Positions 1 through 7,987 of a stretch of DNA of 64,000 nt are shown here, one piece after another. Each line of letters starts with the position of its first letter. The stretch's first letter is position 1. The translations under genes were made by a program, and so were the position numbers. The stretch comes from Candidatus Aminicenantota bacterium (GTDB lineage Bacteria; Acidobacteriota; Aminicenantia; Aminicenantales; Aminicenantaceae). The stretch is taken from the NCBI GenBank assembly GCA_014727835.1, contig WJMT01000046.1:28902-92901 (forward strand). The letters run 5' to 3'. The notes below the pieces were generated by a model. It was not told the DNA's origin, ran no database searches, and saw only the letters and a list, made by a program, of their open reading frames with translations.

Positions 1-81
1 CGGGAGGTCTGGCCGTTTCCAGCCAAGCCCTGTCGGTCAGGTCTCATGGCAGATGCTTTAGAGAACCTGACTCGGAGTTAA
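1..81 (+). CDS. 3' end of a CDS entering from the left edge (product unknown)
   Basis: Frame 1 is open from base 1 to TAA at 79-81: REVWPFPAKPCRSGLMADALENLTRS*. Protein-like composition, too short to identify. Confidence 0.45.
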   Translation, partial: REVWPFPAKPCRSGLMADALENLTRS

Positions 82-330
82 GAAAAATGATATCAAATTC
101 ACGTCCTTTTTCCAACAAAATAATGAACCTGGAGATTTCATAAAAAAAGGCGATTAAAATTGAAAACAAAAGCAAGGAAAATGTCCATATCATTGTTCAT
201 AAAAAATTCTTGTATATCGCAGAAATGAATTTAGTAATGAAAACATCGCCATTTTTTTGAATAGTACAGGTAAAATAATTCTTAAAATTTTTTCAAAAAA
301 ACATTATCCTATAGATTCGAAGGGTAAAGA

Positions 331-465
331 ATGAAACGCAAATTCTCTTATTTCCTTTTTATTCTGTCTGTTGTTTTCATTTTCATTGGTCTCAAGTCGG
401 GTGAATTTGCCGCGGTCTTGGAAAAAGCTGTGACCATCTGTTTGAGCTGCATAGGAATCGGATGA
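331..465 (+). CDS. CD1871A-family-like CXXC motif small membrane protein
   Basis: ATG 331 to TGA 463-465: MKRKFSYFLFILSVVFIFIGLKSGEFAAVLEKAVTICLSCIGIG. One TM helix then AVTICLSCIGIG, which resembles the CD1871A CXXC family. Lies directly before a polyferredoxin gene. Not in the ORF track. Confidence 0.75.
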   Translation: MKRKFSYFLFILSVVFIFIGLKSGEFAAVLEKAVTICLSCIGIG

Positions 466-472
466 TAATCCA

Positions 473-1357
473 ATGAATCTGTTAGGAAAACGCAAGTGGT
501 TTCAATCAGCGAGTGCTCTGTTTTTTAACCTGAATCTTCCTCTTTTTTTCACAGGCGCGATTCACAAAGGCCCTACCAAGGGAATCTGTGTGCCGGTTTT
601 CAACTGCTATTCCTGTCCGGCAGCTATGGGTGCCTGTCCTATCGGTTCTCTTCAGAATTCCCTGGCCAACCTCAGGTTTAATCTGTCGTTGGGCATTTAT
701 CAGTTTGGTCTTTATGTGATCGGTTCAATGGCTGTGGTGGGAAGCCTTATCGGACGAATTCCCTGTGGTTGGTTGTGTCCGTTTGGACTGATTCAGGAAC
801 TGTTCTATAAAATCCCTTCCCCCAAACTGAAAATCCCCGGATTCTTCAAATATTTCCGATACGTCTTTCTCATCGTGTTTGTGGTGCTGATGCCGCTTTT
901 GGTGGTTGATCCTTTAGGCCTGGGACAGACTTGGTTTTGCAAATTGATCTGTCCTGCCGGGACTCTGGAAGCCGGACTCCCTCTGCTAGCTGCCAATTCA
1001 GCTCTGCGTTCTCAGGTGGGATTTCTATTTGCCTGGAAATTTCTTCTTCTGATAGGTTTTTTGGTTTGGATGGTATTCACACTGCGGCCATTCTGCCGGA
1101 GCGTATGCCCTCTGGGAACCATCCTTGGATTTTTCAACAAAGCCAGCCTTTTCCAGATGCATGTGGATGATGAAAAATGCACTCAATGTGGCCAATGTGC
1201 CAGAGTTTGTCCAGTAGGATTGGATCCCAACTTGACCCCCAACTCACCTGAATGCATCAGGTGTTTGAAGTGTCTGGACACCTGTTCTTATGGAGCTGTC
1301 AATTATAATTTTTTAAAAAAACACAAACAAGAAAAATGTTCAAGTCATTGTTTTTGA
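473..1357 (+). CDS. 4Fe-4S binding membrane protein (NapH/polyferredoxin-like)
   Basis: Several TM segments, GRIPCGWLCPFGLIQE and RPFCRSVCPLGT motifs, C-terminal ferredoxin motifs CTQCGQCARVCP and CIRCLKCLDTC. Confidence 0.85.
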   Translation: MNLLGKRKWFQSASALFFNLNLPLFFTGAIHKGPTKGICVPVFNCYSCPAAMGACPIGSLQNSLANLRFNLSLGIYQFGLYVIGSMAVVGSLIGRIPCGWLCPFGLIQELFYKIPSPKLKIPGFFKYFRYVFLIVFVVLMPLLVVDPLGLGQTWFCKLICPAGTLEAGLPLLAANSALRSQVGFLFAWKFLLLIGFLVWMVFTLRPFCRSVCPLGTILGFFNKASLFQMHVDDEKCTQCGQCARVCPVGLDPNLTPNSPECIRCLKCLDTCSYGAVNYNFLKKHKQEKCSSHCF

Positions 1358-1442
1358 AAAAGGCTTGAATATCGATACATAGAAGATGATAATGAAAACA
1401 TCGGCTTTTTTTATGAATAGTCCAGGTTAAAGGATAAAACAA

Positions 1443-3230
1443 ATGAATTTATCGGATCGTGAAAGACGGGATTTGATTGCCCAGTGGGCTTTTGATACAA
1501 GGAGCATCCTGGGCCGCATGCACCTCTGGCTGGAAAATGTGGAAATGGAATGGTTCAGAGGAAAACAGCCCACCGAACTCCATCATATCGGGTTCATGGA
1601 TGGACGCATGGAGCGGCTGATGACCATGACCGCAGCTGTGACAGCACTGGGAACCCAACTTTTTGGCCGCTATGGAGAAGGGAAAGGAAAATCCAAAAAA
1701 GAGCTGAACCGTGTGAAAAAAGATGGGGATGCCATCTCTGCCTATGCCATGAGCGAAAGTCTGTGGTATGCCACACGCCAGCTCCCAGAAAATCATGCGG
1801 TTCTGGTGTGTATGGGAGAAGGATTGATGCCCAAAGTGGGAGAGACCAAGGAGATGGGCTCTAATCCACAGTTGGGATTCGGAAGAGTCTATGCGCGCCC
1901 CCAGGTGGCCAAATGGCTGGACAGCTGTGTGGCCCGATTGTTGAATGAAGAAAAGTACGGATGGGATGAATTCAGGCAAGATATCAAAATTTCCGGGGTC
2001 ACAGTCTGGGGAGCAGCCATTGATACTCTGGAAAACACATCCCGCTTTGCCAAGGGAAAACCCACTGGTCCTTTGACTGTCCTGCACCTCTTCAACCAGC
2101 CTCTTCACATCACCAAGCCCTATGAAGCATACATGGGGAATCTCTTTCTCCCTGTTGAAGTGGTCCGGAAAGCTGAAGAACATTCCGTGCTTCTGGATTT
2201 CATGACACCCCGAAAAAAAGTGGTGGAAGCATTGGAGGCCACATATCCCGGTATCCAGAGAAAACACATTCATGTTTGGACTTTAGGAGGAGAGAGCCGG
2301 ACCAAAAGGCTGGGCTGGCTGTGGAAACAGTGGGAAGATCTCGGAGTACATCTGGTGGAAGACGGGTGGACACTTCCCACCAAAGGAAAAGCGTTCAGCG
2401 ATTCCGGAACCTATGCTCCCACTTACTTGGTGGGAACATGGAAAGACAAAGACAATGAGACTCATATATTTTTATTAGATGGTTATGCCGCCTCTGCTGA
2501 AGCCATGCAAGCTGTCAGCCTCACTCCAGCCCTGGACTTGGACGGAACGCTGGTGACATTTACTTCAAAATTCGAACTCTCCATTGAAAAAGAGCAGCAT
2601 GTCATGCAGCTGGACCCGGACCATCCGGAATTCAAACAAAATCTGGAGAAACTGTTCCAAAAATCTGTAGACCAGGAAACAGCTGACACATACAGGGATA
2701 TGATCATGGAAGCCAGAGAAGCAGAAATGCCCTCTAATCCCCGGGTTATCCGAGCGGATGATTTTTTTCCTGAAAAAAAATGGGAAGTGATGGCCTTTTC
2801 AGGTTACATGTGCGATGATCCTTACACCGGAGCATCTGGGGTGGAACGCATCAATGAGAAAAGCTATAAGGTGACGACCCGTATATCCACTCCCCGTGCA
2901 GGAAAACGGATCACCTTCACTCTGCGCTTGATGGAAGAACCTGAAGAACAGCGGCTGGTGTTCAATCCGCTGCTTATCCGATTTATATACGGCGAAGATT
3001 TCCGGGCCCGGCCGGTCAAAATATCTGATTCAGGGCGGATAAGGAATGAACTCCAGACTCTTTGTTCCGAAGCACTGGAATATCAGGGCGGCGGAAAAAT
3101 CAGGGTTCATTTTGACAAAATTCCACCAGAAGTTATTTCACTCAAAGACCAGAAAGTCCTTCGTGAAGTTCTCCACTGGTACAAGAAACACCATCCCCTC
3201 TGGTTCCGCTGGCTGGAAATCCCCTCTTGA
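1443..3230 (+). CDS. Uncharacterised 595-aa soluble protein
   Basis: Long single ORF with typical codon usage and no signal peptide. No family recognised by eye. Confidence 0.7.
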   Translation: MNLSDRERRDLIAQWAFDTRSILGRMHLWLENVEMEWFRGKQPTELHHIGFMDGRMERLMTMTAAVTALGTQLFGRYGEGKGKSKKELNRVKKDGDAISAYAMSESLWYATRQLPENHAVLVCMGEGLMPKVGETKEMGSNPQLGFGRVYARPQVAKWLDSCVARLLNEEKYGWDEFRQDIKISGVTVWGAAIDTLENTSRFAKGKPTGPLTVLHLFNQPLHITKPYEAYMGNLFLPVEVVRKAEEHSVLLDFMTPRKKVVEALEATYPGIQRKHIHVWTLGGESRTKRLGWLWKQWEDLGVHLVEDGWTLPTKGKAFSDSGTYAPTYLVGTWKDKDNETHIFLLDGYAASAEAMQAVSLTPALDLDGTLVTFTSKFELSIEKEQHVMQLDPDHPEFKQNLEKLFQKSVDQETADTYRDMIMEAREAEMPSNPRVIRADDFFPEKKWEVMAFSGYMCDDPYTGASGVERINEKSYKVTTRISTPRAGKRITFTLRLMEEPEEQRLVFNPLLIRFIYGEDFRARPVKISDSGRIRNELQTLCSEALEYQGGGKIRVHFDKIPPEVISLKDQKVLREVLHWYKKHHPLWFRWLEIPS

Positions 3231-3338
3231 TATAAAATATAGCAAATTTTTTCAAACTGTTTACTTTACACGCATTATCAATTATGATAAACATTAAAAT
3301 ACAATAGAATTGGTTGTATATACATTTCTATTGGTACT

Positions 3339-3352
3339 AAAACATATGTTTT
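3339..3352. promoter_or_regulatory. Perfect 14-bp palindrome AAAACATATGTTTT upstream of wHTH gene; possible autoregulatory operator
   Basis: Seen directly; centred about 18 bp before ATG 3364 of the wHTH ORF. Confidence 0.35.
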
Positions 3353-3363
3353 GGGTGATCAAA

Positions 3364-3692
3364 TGTTAGAACCGCTGTTGGAGTCAGAAAAAAAGGAGAA
3401 GATCCTTCTCTATATTTATACCCATGGTGAATCCTATCCCAGCGAAATTTCTAAATGCTTTAATTTTTATATCAACACGGTCCAAAACCAACTGCTGAAT
3501 TTAGAAAAAGGAGGCGTTCTCTACAGCAAACTTAAGGGAAAGGTCAGACTCTTTGGATTCAATCCCCGCTATGCTTTTAAAAAAGAATTGGAAGGATTGT
3601 TGGAGAAAACACTAAAGTTTATTCCTTTAAAAGAAAAGCAAAAGTATTACAGACCCAGACTGAGGCCGCGGCGGACCGGAAAAGCTTTCTGA
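3364..3692 (+). CDS. Small winged helix-turn-helix protein (AbiEi-like antitoxin/regulator candidate)
   Basis: Compact wHTH pattern (KILLYIYTHGESYPSEISKCFNFYINTVQNQLLNLEKGGVLYSKLKGKVRLFGFNPRY) with basic tail RPRLRPRRTGKAF. Immediately followed by a nucleotidyltransferase ORF. ORF track uses TTG at 3351; ATG 3364 preferred. Confidence 0.6.
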
Positions 3693-3693
3693 T

Positions 3694-4230
3694 ATGAAAA
3701 AACACCTCTCTCTGAAACAATTGGCAGTTACGATCTCTGACCTCTTGAACAAAAATGGAATCGATGCGGTTCTTTCAGGAGGAGCTTGTGTTACGATTTA
3801 CACCCATAACAAATATATGTCTTATGATTTGGATTTTGTTCTTCTCTCACCCACAGCTTTTGAAAAAATCAATAAAGTGATGAAACAGATCGGATTCAAA
3901 CCGGAAGGTAAGTATTTCAAACATGATAAAAGTCCCTATCTGGTGGACTTTCTCTCTCCTCCTTTATCCGTAGGTGAAGAACCAGTTAAAAAAATTGAGG
4001 AATTAAAAGAAGGCGAAAAGATATTGAGACTCCTCTCCCCTACAGACTGTGTCAAAGACAGGCTGGCTGCTTTTTATCACTGGAATGACCAACAATGCCT
4101 GGAACAAGCTGTGCTGGTTTGTGAGAACCAAAAAGTGAACCTAAAAGAAGTTCAGCGATGGTCAAAGAAGGAAGGCATGAGCCAAAAGTTTGAAGTGTTT
4201 AAAAGTAACTTAAAAGCTTCCGGATCATGA
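3694..4230 (+). CDS. AbiEii-like nucleotidyltransferase
   Basis: GIDAVLSGGACVTIYTHNKYMSYDLDFVL matches the NTase GG...D-x-D pattern; LLSPTDCVKDRLAAFYHWNDQQCLEQA resembles the AbiEii-like C-terminal region. Starts 1 nt after the wHTH gene. Confidence 0.7.
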   Translation: MKKHLSLKQLAVTISDLLNKNGIDAVLSGGACVTIYTHNKYMSYDLDFVLLSPTAFEKINKVMKQIGFKPEGKYFKHDKSPYLVDFLSPPLSVGEEPVKKIEELKEGEKILRLLSPTDCVKDRLAAFYHWNDQQCLEQAVLVCENQKVNLKEVQRWSKKEGMSQKFEVFKSNLKASGS

Positions 4231-4425
4231 TTCTGGTCAGTTTGGGAAAAATATTTCAGTCGTTATCTCGTTTTTGGACCGGTAGGATTTCTTAGCCGTT
4301 CTTGGCAGAATCACTTTTATTATGACCTTTTGAAAAAGGATAAAATAAAAGACCGAGAGTGCTATGTGGTCCAAGATGTCTCCATCAAATTTGAGAAAAA
4401 AACTGCAATCAAGGTGAAATCTGGG
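4231..4425 (+). pseudogene. Gene remnant (start-less coding-like fragment)
   Basis: Open frame with no start: FWSVWEKYFSRYLVFGPVGFLSRSWQNHFYYDLLKKDKIKDRECYVVQDVSIKFEKKTAIKVKSGW. Strongly protein-like, no upstream coding continuation. Confidence 0.4.
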
Positions 4426-4432
4426 TGGACTG

Positions 4433-5866
4433 TTATGCTTTTTTCTTCCGCTTTTCCAATTGATCCTCCGCAGGTCTGACGGTTTTTCTATGCTCTTCCA
4501 CCACCTGATTGATCTCTTGGATCACTTCAGGATGCTGATCTGCTATGTTGTATTTTTCACTAGGATCGTGCCCCAGGTGAAAAAGTAAAGGGATTTTATG
4601 TTCTGTGCGCTCTCCGCCCATTCCATAGGAACCTTGGGTGATGTAATGGGCTTTAAAGGGCCCTTTACGGGCTGCATACACCTGCTCCCCGCGATAATAG
4701 ATCATGGTTTCTCTGGGACTGGCCAGTCCATTGAAAATCACGGCTGACAAGTCGTATCCATCCATTTCTCTATCCTTTGGAACCTCAGCTCCGCTCAGAG
4801 CACACACAGTGGGAAACAGGTCCAGAGTGGAGCCCATATCCATAATAGTGCTAGGTTTGATCCGGCCGGGCCAGTAAAAAATAGTGGGCTCCCGCATCCC
4901 CCCTTCCCAAGTGGTTCCTTTGCCCATCCGGAGCAGTCCAGCAGATCCTCCTGCCTGCAGCATGGAAAGCCAGGGTCCATTATCTGAAGAAAACACTATC
5001 AGAGTGTTTTGAGCGAGATTTTCTTGTTCCAGAGTTTGGAGAATTGTTCCCACACTCCAATCCACCTCTGCCATGACATCTCCGAACAGACCGCGGCGGC
5101 TGACACCGTCAAATTCACTGGACGCAAACAAGGGGGTATGAACCATGCTGTGGGGAAAATAAATAAAAAACGGCTGATTTTTATTCTGTTTGATGAATTG
5201 GACAGCTTCTTGGGTGTATCGCTGTGTGATGGTGTTTTGATCCGCAGGACGTTCGATCACCTCTTCATTCCGCATCAACGGAACATTCCAGTAGTGGCTT
5301 TTGGGTCTGTACCGCAATTTCTCAAATGCGTTTTCACCGCCCACATAATCCATGTCATTGGAGTAAGGGATGCCAAAATAATAATCAAAGCCGTGTTCTG
5401 TGGGAAGGTAAGGAGGCAGATGTCCCAGGTGCCACTTACCGATACAAGCTGTGGCATAACCCCCTTTTTTAAGGGCCTCGGCTAAGGTGATTTCTGTTTC
5501 CGGTATCCCGCCTGTAGAATCCGGGAACAGGACCCGTCTCTCATCACTGCACAGACCGCTGCGAATGGGATAGCGTCCGGTTATTAGGGCAGCCCGGCTG
5601 GGCGTGCACACACTGGCTGCCACATAAAAACTGTTCCACTTCTGTCCTTGAGCTGCCATCCGGTCCAGATTGGGAGTGGACATGGTGGGATGCCCGAAAG
5701 CCCCCAGGTCCCCATAACCCAGGTCATCACAGAAAATAACAATGATATTGGGCTTTGCCTGTGATTTTCTGGTATCGCAGCCTAAAACACCCAGTAAGGA
5801 CAACGAAGCCGCCCCCATTCCCGAAACCTTTATGAATTCTCTTCGGGTGTATTTTTTGTCACTCAT
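4433..5866 (-). CDS. Sulfatase (arylsulfatase), Tat signal plus lipobox
   Basis: RREFIKVSGMGAASLSLLGVLGCD; IIVIFCDDLGYGDLG; VCTPSRAALITGRYPIRSG (C-x-P-S-R formylglycine motif); GKWHLG. Confidence 0.93.
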   Translation of the reverse strand: MSDKKYTRREFIKVSGMGAASLSLLGVLGCDTRKSQAKPNIIVIFCDDLGYGDLGAFGHPTMSTPNLDRMAAQGQKWNSFYVAASVCTPSRAALITGRYPIRSGLCSDERRVLFPDSTGGIPETEITLAEALKKGGYATACIGKWHLGHLPPYLPTEHGFDYYFGIPYSNDMDYVGGENAFEKLRYRPKSHYWNVPLMRNEEVIERPADQNTITQRYTQEAVQFIKQNKNQPFFIYFPHSMVHTPLFASSEFDGVSRRGLFGDVMAEVDWSVGTILQTLEQENLAQNTLIVFSSDNGPWLSMLQAGGSAGLLRMGKGTTWEGGMREPTIFYWPGRIKPSTIMDMGSTLDLFPTVCALSGAEVPKDREMDGYDLSAVIFNGLASPRETMIYYRGEQVYAARKGPFKAHYITQGSYGMGGERTEHKIPLLFHLGHDPSEKYNIADQHPEVIQEINQVVEEHRKTVRPAEDQLEKRKKKA

Positions 5867-5952
5867 AACTGCCTCCTTTCAAAATCAGGGACACAATACC
5901 TAACATTTTTCTCGCTCCTCTTTTTTAATCTTAATTGCCATTTTTTTGCCAT

Positions 5953-6000
5953 TGAGGCGAGCCGATCTTACCGCATCTGCAGCAATCTCGACTCGTGAAT
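5953..6000 (-). repeat. Deletion derivative of the ~108-bp interspersed repeat (copy C)
   Basis: Reverse complement attcacgagtcgagattgctgcagatgcggtaagatcggctcgcctca joins the left and right ends of copy A at a single gcagatgcg. Confidence 0.8.
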
Positions 6001-6060
6001 AAGGCTATTGACCTTATTTTTTCTCTTAAAAATGAGGTAAATGAGTCAACTGTCCCTCAA

Positions 6061-7530
6061 TTATCTGGCATTGGGATTGGGAGTGGGCTTCAATGCTCCC
6101 ACTTTCTCCCTCCACAGATGCAGCTTGTCTTTGAGTTCTGATGCTGTATCCGGAAGTTGCTGTGAGAGGTCGTTTTGTTCGCTAAGGTCCTGGCTTAAAT
6201 CATAGAGTTCAATGTGGTGGTCTTCGAAAAATTCAATCAATTTATACTTCCCGCACCGAATGGCAGAACTCGGGCTCCCTCCCTGGTTTCCATAATGAGG
6301 ATAGTGCCAAAAAAGACACCGGTCCTCTATCTGATTTTTCCCTTTGAGCAGAGGCACCAGACTTTTCCCGTCCAAGTGCTGGCTGGGCAGTGCTGGACTT
6401 CCGGTCATTTCCAGGAGAGTGGGATAAAAATCAGTGCTGATAGCCGGCTCTGAACACTGGACTCCGGCCTGGGTCACACCAGGCCATCGGATGATCAGAG
6501 GCTCTCTGATCCCTCCTTCATAAAGCCACCCTTTCCCGGCTCTCAGGGGAAGATTGGAAGTGGGATGTCCTTCGGAGGTGGAAAGGCCTCCGTTGTCAGA
6601 CATAAAGATGATGACAGTGTTGTCATAAAGCCCAAGACTTTTCAACCGATTGATGATTTTCCCTACAGCCAGATCCATGGCTTCCACCATACCCCCGTAC
6701 ACAGCATGGTTCTGAATAAGCCGGACTTTTCTCTCTCCTTCTCTGCCCCAGATCTGTCTTTCATTCTCTATGCTTTTTTTCTTTTCTCTGTATTTTTCCT
6801 CCAGGTCCTTTCTGGCCATCAGCGGGGTGTGTACTGAATAGAAAGAAAGAAAAGCGAGGAAATTTTGATCCTTTTTCTTTTCAATAAACCGGCAGGTCTC
6901 AGAAGCCAGCCGGTCCGGAAGGTGCTCTCCTTCTGGCCCATCCTCTAGTTTGGGATTTCCATAAGGCGAAAAATACTTGTTCCCTCCATAGGGACCTCCC
7001 CTCTCCCAGCCGCCTTTATTGACATCAAAACCCTGGTCTTCAGGATAATACCCTTTGCCTCCCATATGCCACTTGCCCGCAAAAAAGGTGGCGTATCCTG
7101 CCTTTTTCAATGCTTCAGCCAGAGTGACTTCTTGAAGGGGCATGTGGGCCTTATAAGGAGCCGGGACAAGGGATTTGTGTCTGGTCCAGTGTTCAGACAC
7201 CGACTCTGGTTGAGGCGCGCCAAAATAATCTGTGGTTTGGAGCCGGGCCGGATATTTTCCGGTCATGATGCTCACTCTGGTTGGGCTGCAGACCGGACAT
7301 GCGGCATACGCATCTGTGAACCGTACCCCCTCGGCTGCCAAACAATCCACATGAGGAGTCTCATAAAAAGGGCTCCCATAACAACTCAAATCTTTCCACC
7401 CCAAATCATCCACCAGCACAAACAAAAAATTAGGCTTCTGCTTCACTGGGCTGCAGAAAAACGCACCGGAGGACAAACTCAAGGCCGCACTTCCCCATAA
7501 ACATTTTTTGATAAAATGCCGCCGGTCCAT
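6061..7530 (-). CDS. Sulfatase, Tat/lipobox-like signal
   Basis: DRRHFIKKCLWGSAALSLSSGAFFC; FLFVLVDDLGWKDLSCYG; VCSPTRVSIMTGKYPARL (C-x-P-T-R); GKWHMGG; SDNGG. Confidence 0.93.
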   Translation of the reverse strand: MDRRHFIKKCLWGSAALSLSSGAFFCSPVKQKPNFLFVLVDDLGWKDLSCYGSPFYETPHVDCLAAEGVRFTDAYAACPVCSPTRVSIMTGKYPARLQTTDYFGAPQPESVSEHWTRHKSLVPAPYKAHMPLQEVTLAEALKKAGYATFFAGKWHMGGKGYYPEDQGFDVNKGGWERGGPYGGNKYFSPYGNPKLEDGPEGEHLPDRLASETCRFIEKKKDQNFLAFLSFYSVHTPLMARKDLEEKYREKKKSIENERQIWGREGERKVRLIQNHAVYGGMVEAMDLAVGKIINRLKSLGLYDNTVIIFMSDNGGLSTSEGHPTSNLPLRAGKGWLYEGGIREPLIIRWPGVTQAGVQCSEPAISTDFYPTLLEMTGSPALPSQHLDGKSLVPLLKGKNQIEDRCLFWHYPHYGNQGGSPSSAIRCGKYKLIEFFEDHHIELYDLSQDLSEQNDLSQQLPDTASELKDKLHLWREKVGALKPTPNPNAR

Positions 7531-7613
7531 GAATCATCCTACTCAACAGAGTCCTCCCCACTATATAACAAATGGGATTGCAATAAAACATTATAAAAGA
7601 TATCATTTTCAGC

Positions 7614-7982
7614 ATGAACAAATACATTTTCTGGAACTTAGTCCATAAACACACCTGTATTGCGCTGAATGAGGACCTCTCCAAATACGCTCAGGGTGAG
7701 ACGTTCTGGAAAGCTCTGTTCAATCTGGGCGAGACCACCAACAAATTTGTTCCTTCTGTCAATCCTGATCTCACTCCTCTAAACAAGCGGATCCAAATGT
7801 ATTATGAGACCGGATTGAACAAAGTGGAGATTTTGGTGGAACAGAAAAAAAAACAATTTTCCATTCAATGTTCAAACAGCAGGTCTTTTCTCAATGACCA
7901 AGACGAACAAAAAGCACTTCTGAAATACATCCGGTCCAGAGCTGAAAAATCAATCATTGATCCCGGCCTGAAAAAACTCTAA
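7614..7982 (+). CDS. Hypothetical protein (122 aa)
   Basis: ORF between minus-strand genes, with no stronger ORF opposite. Start near the divergent sulfatase start. Confidence 0.45.
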   Translation: MNKYIFWNLVHKHTCIALNEDLSKYAQGETFWKALFNLGETTNKFVPSVNPDLTPLNKRIQMYYETGLNKVEILVEQKKKQFSIQCSNSRSFLNDQDEQKALLKYIRSRAEKSIIDPGLKKL

Positions 7983-7987
7983 TGGCT

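Noticed and set aside
35-71. gtcaggtctc...gagaacctgac stem-loop near the left edge, possibly a structured RNA
   Set aside because: Frame 1 across it is a continuous coding tail ending at TAA 79-81, so a coding explanation is preferred.
1449-2273. 274-aa minus-strand ORF
   Set aside because: Antisense shadow of the 595-aa plus-strand gene; low-complexity H/F/C-rich translation, no domain.
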